This document shows, piece after piece, positions 1-5,849 of a DNA stretch of 9,481 nt; position 1 is the stretch's first letter, and the number at the start of each line of letters is the position of its first letter. Source of the DNA: Gemmatimonadaceae bacterium (lineage in GTDB: Bacteria; Gemmatimonadota; Gemmatimonadetes; Gemmatimonadales; Gemmatimonadaceae); assembly GCA_025453855.1 (NCBI GenBank), contig JALOPO010000125.1, positions 1-9,481 of the forward strand, read 5' to 3'. Under the pieces are notes generated by a model, which saw only the letters and a list, made by a program, of their open reading frames with translations, searched no databases and was not told the origin of the DNA. The position numbers and the translations under genes are program-made.

Positions 1-114
1 CAGCGTCGTCACGTCGTCGAACGCGCGATCCTCCTCGAGCGCCGCGCGAACCAGCGCTCGCGTCTCGGTGGCGTTCAGCGGGAAGCCGTGCAGGTCGATG
101 GTCGGTGCGTTCAT
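1..114 (-). CDS. nadC: Quinolinate phosphoribosyltransferase (nicotinate-nucleotide pyrophosphorylase), N-terminal fragment
   Basis: Only the first 38 codons are present; the gene runs off the left edge of the window. From the ATG at 114 the product starts MNAPTIDLHGFPLN and reaches VRAALEEDRAFDDVTTL. The spacing of AL-ED-x4-D-VTT matches the N-terminal helix and loop of NadC, which usually reads ALxEDxxxGDxTT. NadC is cytoplasmic and converts quinolinate and PRPP to nicotinate mononucleotide, the step after NadB and NadA, so the upstream genes support the call. No good Shine-Dalgarno sequence is visible before the ATG. The glycine that often precedes the DxTT aspartate is replaced by D. Identity rests on one short motif plus context; the catalytic part is not visible. 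Confidence 0.8.
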   Translation of the reverse strand, partial: MNAPTIDLHGFPLNATETRALVRAALEEDRAFDDVTTL

Positions 115-144
115 GCGAGCGTCGTCGTGAAGGGGAGGATCGTC

Positions 145-494
145 AACGGATGGTTGCCGCTGCATCCTCGGCTGGGGGGCCTCCGTGCCGCGGAGCGCGC
201 CGTGCGGGGGGCGGGGGCGTAGCAGTCTCTCCGCCTGGCCGGTGAGTGACGGTGCGTGGAGGAACGGAGGACTGCGTGGACGGATCGGAGCCATCCGCAT
301 GTGCAGGACCCACAGGACAATCTGTTGATTGGCCCCGCATGCGCGGGATCACCCGACACGCGTCGATCTCTCCGTTCCTCCACGCACCGTCCCTCACCGG
401 CCGAGCGGAGAGACAGCTACAAGCCCTGCCCCGACGCGGATCCCTCCGTGGCACGGAGACGCCCCGGCCGAGGATGCAGCGCCAACCAGCAGTT
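145..494. repeat. 350-bp inverted-repeat element (two 125-bp arms, 100-bp centre) between nadA and nadC
   Basis: The left arm (145-269) and the reverse complement of the right arm (370-494) align without gaps over 125 bases at roughly 80% identity. The innermost 22 bases (248-269 and 370-391) match perfectly, and the tract ACGGTGCGTGGAGGAACGG is identical in both. Each arm also holds a smaller hairpin: CTCCGTG-C-CGCGGAG at 181-195 with one mismatch, and CTCCGTG-G-CACGGAG at 444-458, perfect. The centre (270-369) carries CCCGC-ATGC-GCGGG, a further short hairpin. Because the arms mirror one another, open frames on the two strands encode similar peptides (both contain LRSSTHR); these are best read as products of the repeat, not genes. 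There is no transposase. It could be two head-to-head copies of an interspersed repeat, a MITE-like element, or a structured mRNA segment. Confidence 0.85.
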
Positions 495-544
495 CACGAT
501 GCCCCCCACGCCCACGGAACAGGACGAAGCCGAGGAGCCAGGAC

Positions 545-1543
545 TCACTCTCCCGGATCGACAGCCGGATCAGGCGCCGGCGACAGCTGCGGCTTCGGCT
601 GCGAGCCGCCGATCGCGACCATGCGGTCGATCGCCCGCTTGGCCTTCGCCGCCACGTCGGCGGGAACGGTGATGCGGTGCTCCATGTGCTCGAGCGATCG
701 CAGCACCTTGGGCAGCGTCGTCACCTTCATGTAGGCGCAGCTCGCGCGGTCGTTGGCGGCGTGGAAGACCTTGCCCGGGTTCTCGCGCCGCAGCCGGTGG
801 AGGATCCCGATCTCGGTGGCGACGATGAACTCGTCGGCCTCGCTCTGCGCGGGACGGCGGATCATCCCCTCGGTGCTCAGCACCTGCAGCCGCCGGCTGC
901 TCACCGCACCGCTCGACACCGCATCGAGCACGCTCGTGAACTCCGCGCCGGGGTGCCGTTCGCGCATCAGCTCGATGTGCTCGGGATCGATCCCCGCGTG
1001 CACGTGGCACTCCCCCATCCAGACCACGATGTTCTCGCGCCCGGTGACGCGCTTCACGTGCGCGCCGAGGAACATGTCGGGGCAGAAGAGGATCGTCGTC
1101 TCGGGCGGGATCGACTCGATCACCTCGACCGCGTTCCCGCTCGTGCAGCAGTAGTCGCTCTCGGCCTTCACCGCCGCGGTGGTGTTCACGTAGCTGACGA
1201 CCACCGCGCCGGGGTAGCTCGCCTTCCACTCGCGCAGCTGCTCGGCGTTGATCGTGCTCGCCAGCGAGCAGCCGGCGGCCATGTCGGGGAGGAGGACGGT
1301 CTTGCGTGGGGAGAGGATCGCCGCCGTCTCGGCCATGAAGTGCACGCCGCAGAAGACGATCACGTCGGCGTCGGTGCGCGCCGCCTCGCGCGAGAGGCCG
1401 AGCGAGTCGCCCACGAAGTCGGCCACGTCCTGGATCTCCGGGCGCTCGTAGTTGTGCGCCAGGATCACCGCGTTGCGCGCCTTCGCCAGCGTGCGGATCT
1501 CGTCGTGCAGCGCCTGGTCGTAGTGCGCCTCGAGGACGGTCAT
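545..1543 (-). CDS. nadA: Quinolinate synthase, with the HPECGC block missing
   Basis: NadA is a cytoplasmic [4Fe-4S] enzyme that condenses iminoaspartate (from NadB) with dihydroxyacetone phosphate to give quinolinate. The 332-residue product shows the family order: HNYERPEIQDVADFVGDS (30-47), VFCGVHFMAETA (63-74), PDMAAGCS (86-93), VVSYVNTTAAVKAESDYCCTS (from 115), GECHVHAGI (177-185), LSTEGM, EFIVATEIGILHRL and ASCAYMK. The three cluster cysteines C92, C179 and C269 are present. Between GAEF (199-202) and TSVL (203-206), long-type NadA proteins carry about nine more residues around HPECGC; these are absent, in frame. That block holds a His and a Glu that line the active site in studied NadA structures, so activity is doubtful. 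Translation starts 7 bp after the nadB stop with only a weak GGTGA upstream. The C-terminal tail is proline-rich. Confidence 0.93.
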   Translation of the reverse strand: MTVLEAHYDQALHDEIRTLAKARNAVILAHNYERPEIQDVADFVGDSLGLSREAARTDADVIVFCGVHFMAETAAILSPRKTVLLPDMAAGCSLASTINAEQLREWKASYPGAVVVSYVNTTAAVKAESDYCCTSGNAVEVIESIPPETTILFCPDMFLGAHVKRVTGRENIVVWMGECHVHAGIDPEHIELMRERHPGAEFTSVLDAVSSGAVSSRRLQVLSTEGMIRRPAQSEADEFIVATEIGILHRLRRENPGKVFHAANDRASCAYMKVTTLPKVLRSLEHMEHRITVPADVAAKAKRAIDRMVAIGGSQPKPQLSPAPDPAVDPGE

Positions 1544-1550
1544 CGGTTCG

Positions 1551-2942
1551 TCACCATTCGATGTGGGTCTCGCGCCACTTGCGGCGCGTGCGGGGGAAGT
1601 CGCTGCGATAGTGCCCGCCGCGGCTCTCGCGGCGGAGGAGCGCGGCCTGCGCGATGAGGCGCGCCGTCTCCACCAGGTTGCGCTCCTCGGTCGCGCCCTC
1701 GGGGAGGCGCCCCTCGATCTCCTCGAGCCGGGCGAGCGCGGTGCGCAGCCCGCGCGCGGTGCGGTCGATGCCGGCGTGCTGCCACATCACCTGGCGGACC
1801 GCGTCGGCGGCCACCTGCGCCGCCCCGCGATCGACGAGCTCCGGCACCGCCCACGCCGTCGCCGGCGGCGGCGTCACCTCGCGCGCGGGCACCGCCGCGA
1901 TGTCGCGCGCCACGCGCTCGGCGAAGACGAGCCCCTCGAGCAGCGAGTTGCTGGCGAGGCGATTCGAGCCGTGCACGCCGGTGCACGCCACCTCGCCGCA
2001 CGCGTAGAGCCCGGGGATCGTCGTGCGGCCGGCGAGGTCGGTGACGACGCCGCCCATCATGTAGTGCGCGGCCGGCGTCACCGGCACGAGGTCGGTGCGC
2101 GGGTCGATGCCGCGCGCGCTGCAGAGCCGGAAGATGCCGGGGAAGCGCCGGTCGAAGTCGGCGATCGCGCGCGCATCGAGGAAGACGCGCCCGGTGCGCT
2201 GCTGCGCGCGGAAGATCTCGCGCGCCACCACGTCGCGCGGCGCGAGCTCGGCCGCCTTGTGCTTGGCCGGCATGATGTCGGCGATCGTCGCGCCGGCGCG
2301 ATGCGCGATCGCGAAGCCGTCACCGGTGGCCACCACCGGGTTGGTCGTGTAGCGGAAGACCTGCCCGCAGCCGCCGGTGGCGAGCACGATCGCCTGCGCG
2401 TACACCTCCACCGGCGCACCGTCCACCGCCGCCCGCACGCCGATGCAGCGTCCCTCGTGCAGCACCAGGTCGAGCACGCGTGCCGTCTCGAGGATGCGCA
2501 CGTTCGGGCTCAGGTAGACCTGGTCGACGAGCGTGCGCACCACCTCGGCCCCGGTCTGGTCGCCGTGCGCGTGCACGATCCGCCGCCGCGAATGCGCCGC
2601 CTCCTTGCCGAGCTTGAGCGAGCCGTCGGCGCGCAGGTCGAACTGTGCGCCGGCATCGAAGAGCTCGCGCACGCGCTCGGGCCCTTCGGTGACGAGCACG
2701 CGCACCGCCTCGGCGTCGGTGAGCGCGCCACCGGCGGCGAGCGTGTCGCGCCAGTGGAGCGCCGGACTGTCGCCCGAGCCGAGGGCGGCCGCGATCCCGC
2801 CCTGCGCCCACATCGTGTTGCTGTCGCGGAGCGTCCGCTTGGTCATGAGGAGCACCGGCCCCTGCTCGGCGCAGCGCCAGGCCGTGTGCAGCCCGGCGAC
2901 GCCGCTCCCGATGACGAGCGTGCGCGTGACGTGCCGCTCCAT
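1551..2942 (-). CDS. nadB: L-aspartate oxidase, with an internal in-frame deletion of the HPT/ALRGEG segment
   Basis: NadB is a cytoplasmic FAD enzyme that oxidises L-aspartate to iminoaspartate for NadA. The product has 463 residues against about 530 usually. It has the FAD motif GSGVAG (12-17), MWAQGGIAAA, KEAAHSRRRIVHAHGDQTG, VLATGGCGQVFRYTTNP, ELAPRDVVARE (232-242), AAHYMMGGV (His293) and GLYACGEVACTGVHGSNRLASNS, with R328 in the last. After GATIADI (ending at I223) the sequence jumps straight to MPAKHKAAELAPRD. Other NadB proteins have about 38-40 residues here, including QFHPTAL and EALRGEG. The missing part corresponds to E. coli His244, Glu260 and Arg263, while the Arg290 and His351 equivalents (R236, H293) remain. 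The ATG overlaps the regulator's stop by one base (TGATG), with GGGAG 9 bases upstream. FAD binding looks intact; catalysis is doubtful. Confidence 0.93.
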   Translation of the reverse strand: MERHVTRTLVIGSGVAGLHTAWRCAEQGPVLLMTKRTLRDSNTMWAQGGIAAALGSGDSPALHWRDTLAAGGALTDAEAVRVLVTEGPERVRELFDAGAQFDLRADGSLKLGKEAAHSRRRIVHAHGDQTGAEVVRTLVDQVYLSPNVRILETARVLDLVLHEGRCIGVRAAVDGAPVEVYAQAIVLATGGCGQVFRYTTNPVVATGDGFAIAHRAGATIADIMPAKHKAAELAPRDVVAREIFRAQQRTGRVFLDARAIADFDRRFPGIFRLCSARGIDPRTDLVPVTPAAHYMMGGVVTDLAGRTTIPGLYACGEVACTGVHGSNRLASNSLLEGLVFAERVARDIAAVPAREVTPPPATAWAVPELVDRGAAQVAADAVRQVMWQHAGIDRTARGLRTALARLEEIEGRLPEGATEERNLVETARLIAQAALLRRESRGGHYRSDFPRTRRKWRETHIEW

Positions 2943-3871
2943 CAGGCCGCGCTCCCGCGATCATGGCCCGGTGTGGTCGCCGACGTCACGCTGGCGAGCG
3001 ACTCGCCGTCGGGCGGCGCCACCGCGGTGCGCGACGGCCCGCGGCGCAGCGACGGCGACATGCGCGCGAGGCGGAGCGGCTCCACCGGCGCCGTCGTGAC
3101 GGTCGCGATGGTCGACGAGGTGCTCGTCGACGCCGGTGCCGCGGGGCCGCCGATCGCCTCCGGCGCCTCGGTGGCCGCGAAGCGCCAGAGCTGCGCCGGT
3201 CGTGTCGCACCGGTGCGCCGCATCTCGCGCGTGGGGCGCACGATCCCGAGCACCTCCACGCGACGGCGGAAGTTGCGCTTGTCGAGCGCGCGACCGAGGA
3301 TCGCCTCGTAGACGCGCTGCAGCTCGCCGAGCGTGAAGCGCGCCGGGAGGAGCTGGAAGCCGACGGTCGTGTATTCGAGCTTGTTGCGCAGCCGCTGGAT
3401 CGCGTAGTCGACGATGCGGCGATGGTCGAGCGCGAGCGGCGGGAGCGCCGTCACCGGCCACCAGCGCGCGGAGAGCGCGGGCGCGGCGGGCGCGACGTCG
3501 TCGGCGGGGCGCGGGGATGCGGCGGTCGCGCGGTGCCCGGGCACGTGCGGCGCGCGATCGTCGGCGACGAGCGCGTACCACGCCACGGCCACTTCGGCGC
3601 GGCGCGGGTCGCGCTGCGGGTCGCCGAAGGTGTAGAGCTGCTCGAGCCAGACGTGCTGCGCGCCGCTGGCCGTGGCCAGCACGCGACGGGCGGCGGCATC
3701 GAGCCCTTCGGCCGGAGCGGGCGCGCCGCCGGGAAGGGCATGCGACCCGTCCCCGTGCGGCACGAGGAGCGCGTGCAGCGCGTCGTCGCGGATGGTGAAG
3801 AGCGCGACGACCGTGGTGACGGTCGGTCCGAGCCCCGGGGCGTCCTGCTCCGCCGCCATGGTGTCTGGCAT
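2942..3871 (-). CDS. nrtR: NrtR-type transcriptional regulator (degenerate Nudix domain plus winged helix)
   Basis: The 309-residue product has three parts. Residues 17-150 form a Nudix-like fold with ALPGGAPAPAEG and LEQLYTFGDPQRDPR, both typical of NrtR. Residues 162-235 form the NrtR winged helix (YTTVGFQLLPARFTLGELQ, then LDKRNFRRRV). Residues 236-309 are a low-complexity Ser/Thr/Ala/Pro tail. The Nudix box keeps G49, E55, R63 and G70, but the three metal-binding glutamates of REUXEE are V64, T67 and A68. It should therefore sense a ligand without hydrolysing it; known NrtR proteins respond to ADP-ribose or related NAD metabolites and repress NAD genes. Here it heads the nadB-nadA-nadC operon. 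M1 is taken as the start because a promoter lies immediately upstream; M5 (codon 3857-3859) is an alternative. The tail is longer than I expect for the family. Confidence 0.85.
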   Translation of the reverse strand: MPDTMAAEQDAPGLGPTVTTVVALFTIRDDALHALLVPHGDGSHALPGGAPAPAEGLDAAARRVLATASGAQHVWLEQLYTFGDPQRDPRRAEVAVAWYALVADDRAPHVPGHRATAASPRPADDVAPAAPALSARWWPVTALPPLALDHRRIVDYAIQRLRNKLEYTTVGFQLLPARFTLGELQRVYEAILGRALDKRNFRRRVEVLGIVRPTREMRRTGATRPAQLWRFAATEAPEAIGGPAAPASTSTSSTIATVTTAPVEPLRLARMSPSLRRGPSRTAVAPPDGESLASVTSATTPGHDRGSAA

Positions 3872-3907
3872 ACACCAAGTCTCGGTGTGCGCCGTACACT
3901 ATGTCAA
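3872..3907 (-). promoter_or_regulatory. Putative promoter and operator of the nrtR-nadBAC operon, possibly leaderless
   Basis: On the minus strand a perfect -35 box TTGACA (3902-3907) is followed 18 bases later by a poor -10 candidate, GAGACT. The nrtR ATG begins only 7 bases after that -10, so the mRNA would start at or near the ATG, and no Shine-Dalgarno is present. Between and over these boxes, on the plus strand, are ACACC (3872-3876), GGTGT (3884-3888) and ACAC (3896-3899), which form two inverted repeats sharing the middle arm, each with a 7-base spacer. A repressor bound here would block RNA polymerase. Autoregulation by NrtR is common in the family; its binding at this site is inference. 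Confidence 0.5.
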
Positions 3908-3908
3908 C

Positions 3909-3926
3909 CCGGCGGCTTGCCGCCGG
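3909..3926. other. Perfect 7-bp hairpin CCGGCGG-CTTG-CCGCCGG
   Basis: A perfect stem with a 4-base loop sits just upstream of the TTGACA box of the nad operon and outside its transcript. It has no T-tract and no gene ends here, so a terminator role is unlikely. It could be an upstream protein-binding site or a chance product of high GC. Confidence 0.4.
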
Positions 3927-4404
3927 ACGCGATGATGCGCGTGGGGTGGCGCGCCGCGCGCGCCGGTCGGCGGCCGGACACCGGGGCGCGAGTCGAGGGC
4001 GACACAGCCGCGTTGGCGGTCGAGCGTGCCGCCGGCGACGCGCGATGGTGCGCACGCGCGCCGGGCTCACCACCGGGCCGTTGCGCACCGTCACCGTCGA
4101 CTGGCTCGCGCCCGACGCGTCAACGGTGCGCCCTGACAGGTGATCGTCAGGGTGACTGACAGGTGACCGTCAGGGTGACTGTCAGGTGAACGCGGGCTGA
4201 CAGCTGCGCGTCATGCACAGCGACCGCTGCGCGTCCTGAGCGGATGATGCACTCCACGCGACGCAACGGATCATGCGCACGATCGTCATGCACACGTGCG
4301 GATTGCCGCACGCGACGCGCGCCGACGACGAGCGTGCGCATCCGCGTCGCGCACGCCCGCCCCGCTCGCGCACGTTGCCGCGTCACGGTCGCCCGCCACC
4401 CCGC
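3927..4404. other. Intergenic spacer between divergent genes
   Basis: I see no credible gene here; the open frames lack the strong third-position GC of the neighbours. It holds a 9-bp inverted pair GCGCACCGT (4083-4091) and ACGGTGCGC (4123-4131), the 23-bp repeat array at 4133-4203, an 11-bp direct repeat CGTCATGCACA (4209-4219 and 4284-4294), and a perfect hairpin CGTGCGG-ATTG-CCGCACG (4295-4312). The density of short repeats suggests a regulatory region for the plus-strand gene at 4405 rather than decayed coding sequence. Confidence 0.55.
4133..4203. repeat. Array of 23-bp near-palindromic tandem repeats
   Basis: Units at 4133-4155 and 4156-4178 are both CTGACAGGTGA, one variable base (T or C), then CGTCAGGGTGA, so they differ only at the centre. 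A third partial unit starts at 4179 (CTGTCAGGTGAACG), and a last CTGACAG stands at 4197-4203. Each unit holds the inverted pair CTGAC...GTCAG, giving regularly alternating TGAC/GTCA half-sites about every 11-12 bp, close to one helical turn. This is the pattern of an operator array for a dimeric regulator. No candidate regulator other than NrtR is encoded in the window. Confidence 0.75.
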
Positions 4405-5322
4405 ATGCCCCGCCTCACGCCCGCCAGCGATCGCGCCATCGCGGCCCCGCTCACCGCGGCTCTCGCCGAGGTGGGGGTGGAGACGCTCGTGCACCCGTTG
4501 CTCGAGGCGCCGGTCGCGACGCTCGACGCCGATGGCGTGCCGTCGCCCACCGACGCCTTGCTCGCGCTCCCCGCCGCGCTCGAGCGAGCCGCGCGCGTGC
4601 GCGAGTGGTGGCGCACGATCACCGCCGGGGTGCTCGGCACCGCGATGGTCGCGCTCCCGCTGGCGGGGGCGATCGGTGGCCGCTCGCTCGCGCACGCGCT
4701 GCTCACCATGCGCGCGGCCGATGCGATCGGCCTGCTCGCGGGGGGCGTGGTCGGCCTCGTGGCGGCATCGCGAGTGCGACGCCTGGTGGCCGGTGTCGTC
4801 GATCCCGCGCTGGCGACCATGGGGCCGGGCACGCGGCTCGCGCGCGACCTCGCACGCTGGCGCGCCCTCGACCTGTTCGTGCACGACGGCCCGCTGACCG
4901 CCGCCGCGATGGCGACGGCGCGCGCCGCGCTCGCATCGCAACCGCCCGCTGACGATCCCGAAGTGTGGGAGGCGCTGCGCGATGCGCTGGCCGAGTGCCG
5001 CGTGGAGTCGGCACGGGCACGCTCGCGTGTACCGACGCAGGTGACGGCGTCGGTGGTCGATGAACCGGACGATGCGACAGCGCCTGCGCCGCGCGGGACG
5101 TCGGCCGCGCCGGCCGGCCCGGCGGTGGCGACGGTGACGCCCGCGAGCGCCGCGGCGAGCACGCCGCACGCGTCGACGCCCGCGACCCTCGCCGGTCCCG
5201 CCGACGCCGTGCTCACGCCCGAGCGCGCCGCGCTGCTCGCGGCGTTGCAGTCGCAGCTCCCGGTGCGGGCGTCGCGCCCGCGGGCGCCCGCAGGAGGACC
5301 GGGTCCCGCGTCGCGCGCCTGA
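4405..5322 (+). CDS. Unrecognised membrane protein with two transmembrane segments
   Basis: I do not recognise this 305-residue protein. The frame is supported by strong third-position GC that begins at the ATG at 4405 (MPRLTPASDR) and is weaker upstream, which is why I prefer this start to the in-frame ATG at 4273. Residues 1-70 are a soluble Ala/Leu-rich part ending VREWWR. Residues 71-91 and about 105-122 are hydrophobic, Gly/Ala-rich membrane segments forming a hairpin. Residues 123-205 are helical and charged (RRLVAGVVDPALATMGPG; DDPEVWEALRDALAECR). Residues 205-265 are an Ala/Pro/Thr-rich linker, followed by a short helix (TPERAALLAALQSQLP) and a basic tail. It stands alone on the plus strand, diverging from the nad operon and converging on the LprI-like remnant. 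No function can be assigned. Confidence 0.7.
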   Translation: MPRLTPASDRAIAAPLTAALAEVGVETLVHPLLEAPVATLDADGVPSPTDALLALPAALERAARVREWWRTITAGVLGTAMVALPLAGAIGGRSLAHALLTMRAADAIGLLAGGVVGLVAASRVRRLVAGVVDPALATMGPGTRLARDLARWRALDLFVHDGPLTAAAMATARAALASQPPADDPEVWEALRDALAECRVESARARSRVPTQVTASVVDEPDDATAPAPRGTSAAPAGPAVATVTPASAAASTPHASTPATLAGPADAVLTPERAALLAALQSQLPVRASRPRAPAGGPGPASRA

Positions 5323-5397
5323 GCAGTACTCTCGTGACGCGGACCGCGGGCGGGACATGAACGCGCGTGACGAACGAAGCGACCGCCCGACGCCTCG
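5323..5397. other. Short convergent intergenic region
   Basis: This lies between the end of the plus-strand membrane-protein gene and the LprI-like remnant. I see no convincing terminator or gene here. Confidence 0.4.
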
Positions 5398-5690
5398 TCA
5401 GTGCGTGCTCCGCAGCACACCGACCATCCGAGCCGACCACTCCACGGCGAGGCGCGCTCGGCACGCCGCATCGATCGACGGCGCCAGCGAGCCACCCATG
5501 CAGGAAGCGCCGGCCATGTCGCAGATCGTATCGCGGTATCGCTGCCACGCCATCAGCGGCCGGGGCGGCAGCCTGTGCGTCGCACCTCCGCGCGTCACGT
5601 CAAGGCGTTCGCGTACGCCTGCATCGCCTGCCGTGTACGCAGCCGCTGCGAGGTCACCCAACACGCCGTGGTCTGCTCCGGCGTGTCGGG
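5398..5690 (-). pseudogene. Frame-broken LprI/DUF1311-like remnant
   Basis: LprI-like (DUF1311) domains are small, usually secreted, Cys-rich modules; some inhibit lysozyme. The C-terminal half is clear in one minus-strand frame: from the ATG at 5553 it reads MAWQRYRDTICDMAG and continues with GGSLAPSIDAACRARL, stopping at 5398. This matches the family pattern AW-x2-YRD-x2-C...GGS...C-x2-RL. The likely N-terminal half (TPEQTTAC..., then RQAMQAYANAL) lies in another minus-strand frame, which hits a TGA at 5595-5597, so the two halves cannot be read together without a frameshift. No signal peptide is visible upstream. The 51-residue C-terminal piece could in principle be translated alone but would lack half the domain. 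The N-terminal match is weaker than the C-terminal one. Confidence 0.5.
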
Positions 5691-5849
5691 ATGCCCACGA
5701 TTGCCAGCGCCGGACGTGGCGCATCCTGCAACATCATCGGAGTTCCCGGGAACGACAGCTTCCTCCTCGCGCCGTGCTGCTTGAGCGGCGACAGACCGGC
5801 AGCTGTTCGCGCCAGTGATGCCACCACGACCCATGCGGTGGCTGCGCCC
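5691..5849. other. Intergenic region downstream of the DinB-like gene
   Basis: No gene is supported here. A minus-strand frame does run through it into the LprI-like remnant but has no signal peptide or recognisable domain. The only structure I see is the hairpin at 5820-5842. Confidence 0.4.
5820..5842 (-). terminator. Hairpin just after the DinB-like gene
   Basis: GCCACC (5820-5825) pairs with GGTGGC (5837-5842) around an 11-base loop, starting 7 bases after the DinB-like stop codon in the direction of transcription. No T-tract follows, so intrinsic termination is uncertain; it may only stabilise the 3' end of the transcript. Confidence 0.35.

Noticed and set aside
111..383. Small open frames on both strands within the inverted repeat (for example 111-383 minus and 256-672 plus) that encode similar peptides
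   Set aside because: The similarity comes from the mirrored arms themselves. There is no ribosome binding site or domain, and the peptides are Arg/Ser/Pro-rich.
145..494. Insertion sequence with terminal inverted repeats
   Set aside because: The 100-bp centre cannot encode a transposase, and I see no clear target-site duplication flanking the arms.
329..1657. A 442-codon plus-strand open frame opposite nadA and across the inverted repeat
   Set aside because: It is antisense to nadA, of biased composition, with no motif; a by-product of high GC.
1563..3311. A 582-codon plus-strand open frame opposite nadB and the NrtR gene
   Set aside because: It is antisense to two clearly homologous genes, is Arg/Ala/His-rich without domains, and exists because very high GC removes stop codons from the opposite strand.
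3909..3926. Rho-independent terminator
   Set aside because: It has a good stem but no T-tract on either strand, and no gene ends nearby; it lies upstream of the nrtR promoter.
4133..4203. CRISPR array
   Set aside because: The 23-bp units are directly adjacent with no spacers and only about two and a half copies; no cas genes are present.
4383..5495. A 370-codon minus-strand open frame opposite the orphan membrane-protein gene
   Set aside because: The plus-strand frame has stronger third-position GC and plausible membrane segments; the minus frame is Ser/Ala/Arg-rich low complexity.
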